From Rhizobium tropici CIAT 899 (lineage in GTDB: Bacteria > Pseudomonadota > Alphaproteobacteria > Rhizobiales > Rhizobiaceae), in contig NC_020059.1 of assembly GCF_000330885.1 (NCBI RefSeq), positions 3,089,001 to 3,153,000 of the forward strand: 64,000 nucleotides of DNA, in the 5' to 3' direction. Below the pieces are notes generated by a model. It saw only the letters and a program-made list of their open reading frames with translations, was not told the origin of the DNA and ran no database searches. Made by a program: the position numbers and the translations under genes. This document shows, one piece after another, positions 63,220 through 64,000 of this stretch (position 1 is the stretch's first letter; each line of letters starts with the position of its first letter).

Positions 63220-63963
63220 ATGGATATTGTGGGGCTGATACAGGACCCGGGGGCGTGGGTGGCACTCGTCACGCTCGTCGTCATGGAAGTGGTCCTCGGC
63301 ATCGACAACCTCATCTTCATCTCGATCCTGACCAACAAGCTGCCGGCCGAACATCGCGACAGAGCCCGCAAGATCGGTATCGGCCTCGCCCTTATCATGC
63401 GCCTTGCGCTGCTCGGAACCGTCGCCTGGATCGTCCAGCTCACCCAGCCGGTCTTCGAAATCTTCGGCCAAGGCTTCTCCTGGAAGGATATGATCCTCAT
63501 CGGCGGCGGCCTCTTCCTTGTCTGGAAGGCGACGAAGGAGATCCATCACAATGTCGATCCGCAGGAACAGGGTGAGGATTTCATCGCCAAATCCACCACC
63601 TCGACCTTCGCTTCGGCGATCGGCCAGATCCTGCTGCTCGATCTGGTCTTCTCGATCGACAGCATCATCACCGCCGTCGGCATGACGCCGCACCTGCCGA
63701 TCATGTTCGTCGCGGTCATCGCCGCCGTTACGGTCATGCTGGTCGCCGCCAACCCGCTCGCCAATTTCATCGAGAAAAACCCGAGCATCGTCATGCTGGC
63801 GCTCGCCTTCCTGCTGATGATCGGCACGACGCTGATCGCCGAAGGCATGGGCGTGCATGTTCCCAAGGGCTACATCTACGCCGCCATGGCCTTCTCCGCT
63901 CTGGTCGAAGTGCTGAACATGATGGCGCGCAACCGTCGGAAAAAGACCTCAGGCAGCCACTAA
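63220..63963 (+). CDS. TerC-family integral membrane protein
   Basis: This 247-residue protein has about seven hydrophobic helices and the TerC-family motifs [15 protein letters not shown] near residue 24 and [15 protein letters not shown] near residue 145, with acidic residues in the membrane. TerC-type (YkoY/Alx-like) proteins are implicated in manganese export or tellurite resistance. A GGGGG ribosome site precedes the ATG. A hairpin terminator follows at 63970-63997. Confidence 0.92.
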   Translation: MDIVGLIQDPGAWVALVTLVVMEVVLGIDNLIFISILTNKLPAEHRDRARKIGIGLALIMRLALLGTVAWIVQLTQPVFEIFGQGFSWKDMILIGGGLFLVWKATKEIHHNVDPQEQGEDFIAKSTTSTFASAIGQILLLDLVFSIDSIITAVGMTPHLPIMFVAVIAAVTVMLVAANPLANFIEKNPSIVMLALAFLLMIGTTLIAEGMGVHVPKGYIYAAMAFSALVEVLNMMARNRRKKTSGSH

Positions 63964-63969
63964 TCGGGA

Positions 63970-63997
63970 AAGCCGCCCCCATGATGAGGTGCGGCTT
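63970..63997 (+). terminator. Terminator after terC-like gene
   Basis: AAGCCGC (63970-63976) pairs with GCGGCTT (63991-63997) seven bases after the stop codon. The window ends directly after it. Confidence 0.5.
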
Positions 63998-64000
63998 CAT

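Overview
The window looks like chromosomal DNA of a fast-growing alphaproteobacterium of the Rhizobium/Agrobacterium group, most likely Rhizobium sensu stricto. The evidence is high GC with GC-rich third positions, a heterotetrameric sarcosine oxidase operon, a three-gene proton-translocating transhydrogenase next to an aa3-oxidase subunit IV gene, an HWE-family sensor kinase, an odc gene with a long leader, paired palindromic intergenic repeats of the RIME type, and a high density of sugar ABC transporters and LacI regulators. I see no rRNA, tRNA, insertion sequence, prophage or CRISPR array. Gene content is mostly housekeeping and catabolic.

Layout. 1-347: no firm gene. 348-5935 (minus): sarcosine oxidase operon soxB-X-soxD-soxA-soxG, where X is a small secreted protein resembling DUF2511. 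6097-11089: small exported protein, rpsU, a TPR lipoprotein, an FAD amine oxidase-like protein and an orphan HWE histidine kinase. 11229-14532 (minus): pntA1-pntA2-pntB preceded by the aa3 subunit IV gene. 14761-18411 (minus): a GGDEF-EAL protein with a degenerate GGDEF and a TakP-like TRAP receptor lacking its membrane subunits. 18705-23032: a class-I glutaminase-like hydrolase, a LacI regulator with a 2-hydroxyacid dehydrogenase, and a MarR regulator divergent from a creatininase-family amidohydrolase. 23069-26143: a Zur-like box, a His-rich CobW-type GTPase, a WD40 protein and a serine acetyltransferase. 26456-29486: a phospholipase C-like phosphoesterase and a di-heme cytochrome c peroxidase. 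29544-32803: a GNAT acetyltransferase, ornithine/lysine decarboxylase with a long leader, and a divergent LysR regulator.

32870-38015: a DUF1007/NicO nickel-cobalt transport pair, two small envelope-type genes, KDPG aldolase and an overlapping CYTH-CHAD pair. 38069-41182: a flavin monooxygenase divergent from its probable MarR repressor, then trhO. 41245-46194: a CHASE4-like-GGDEF-EAL protein, an FMN reductase, a GH1 beta-glucosidase and a DoxX protein. 46241-53769: a sugar or polyol uptake and catabolism cluster (ABC ATPase, permease, binding protein, sugar-phosphate isomerase/epimerase-like protein, Gfo/Idh/MocA dehydrogenase) facing a divergent LacI regulator across two tandem operators. 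53782-58247: a VOC protein and a xylose operon (LacI-type regulator, xylB, xylA). 58395-62106: an EmrAB/RmrAB-type efflux pump divergent from a TetR regulator, with two matching operators between them. 62223-63963: an AraC-GyrI regulator and a TerC-family membrane protein.

How the genes work together. Most divergent pairs here are regulator plus target with a readable palindrome between them (LacI/ABC, MarR/monooxygenase, TetR/efflux). The least understood group is the Zur-box-CobW-WD40-cysE run, which may be a zinc-limitation unit containing an uncharacterised beta-propeller protein.
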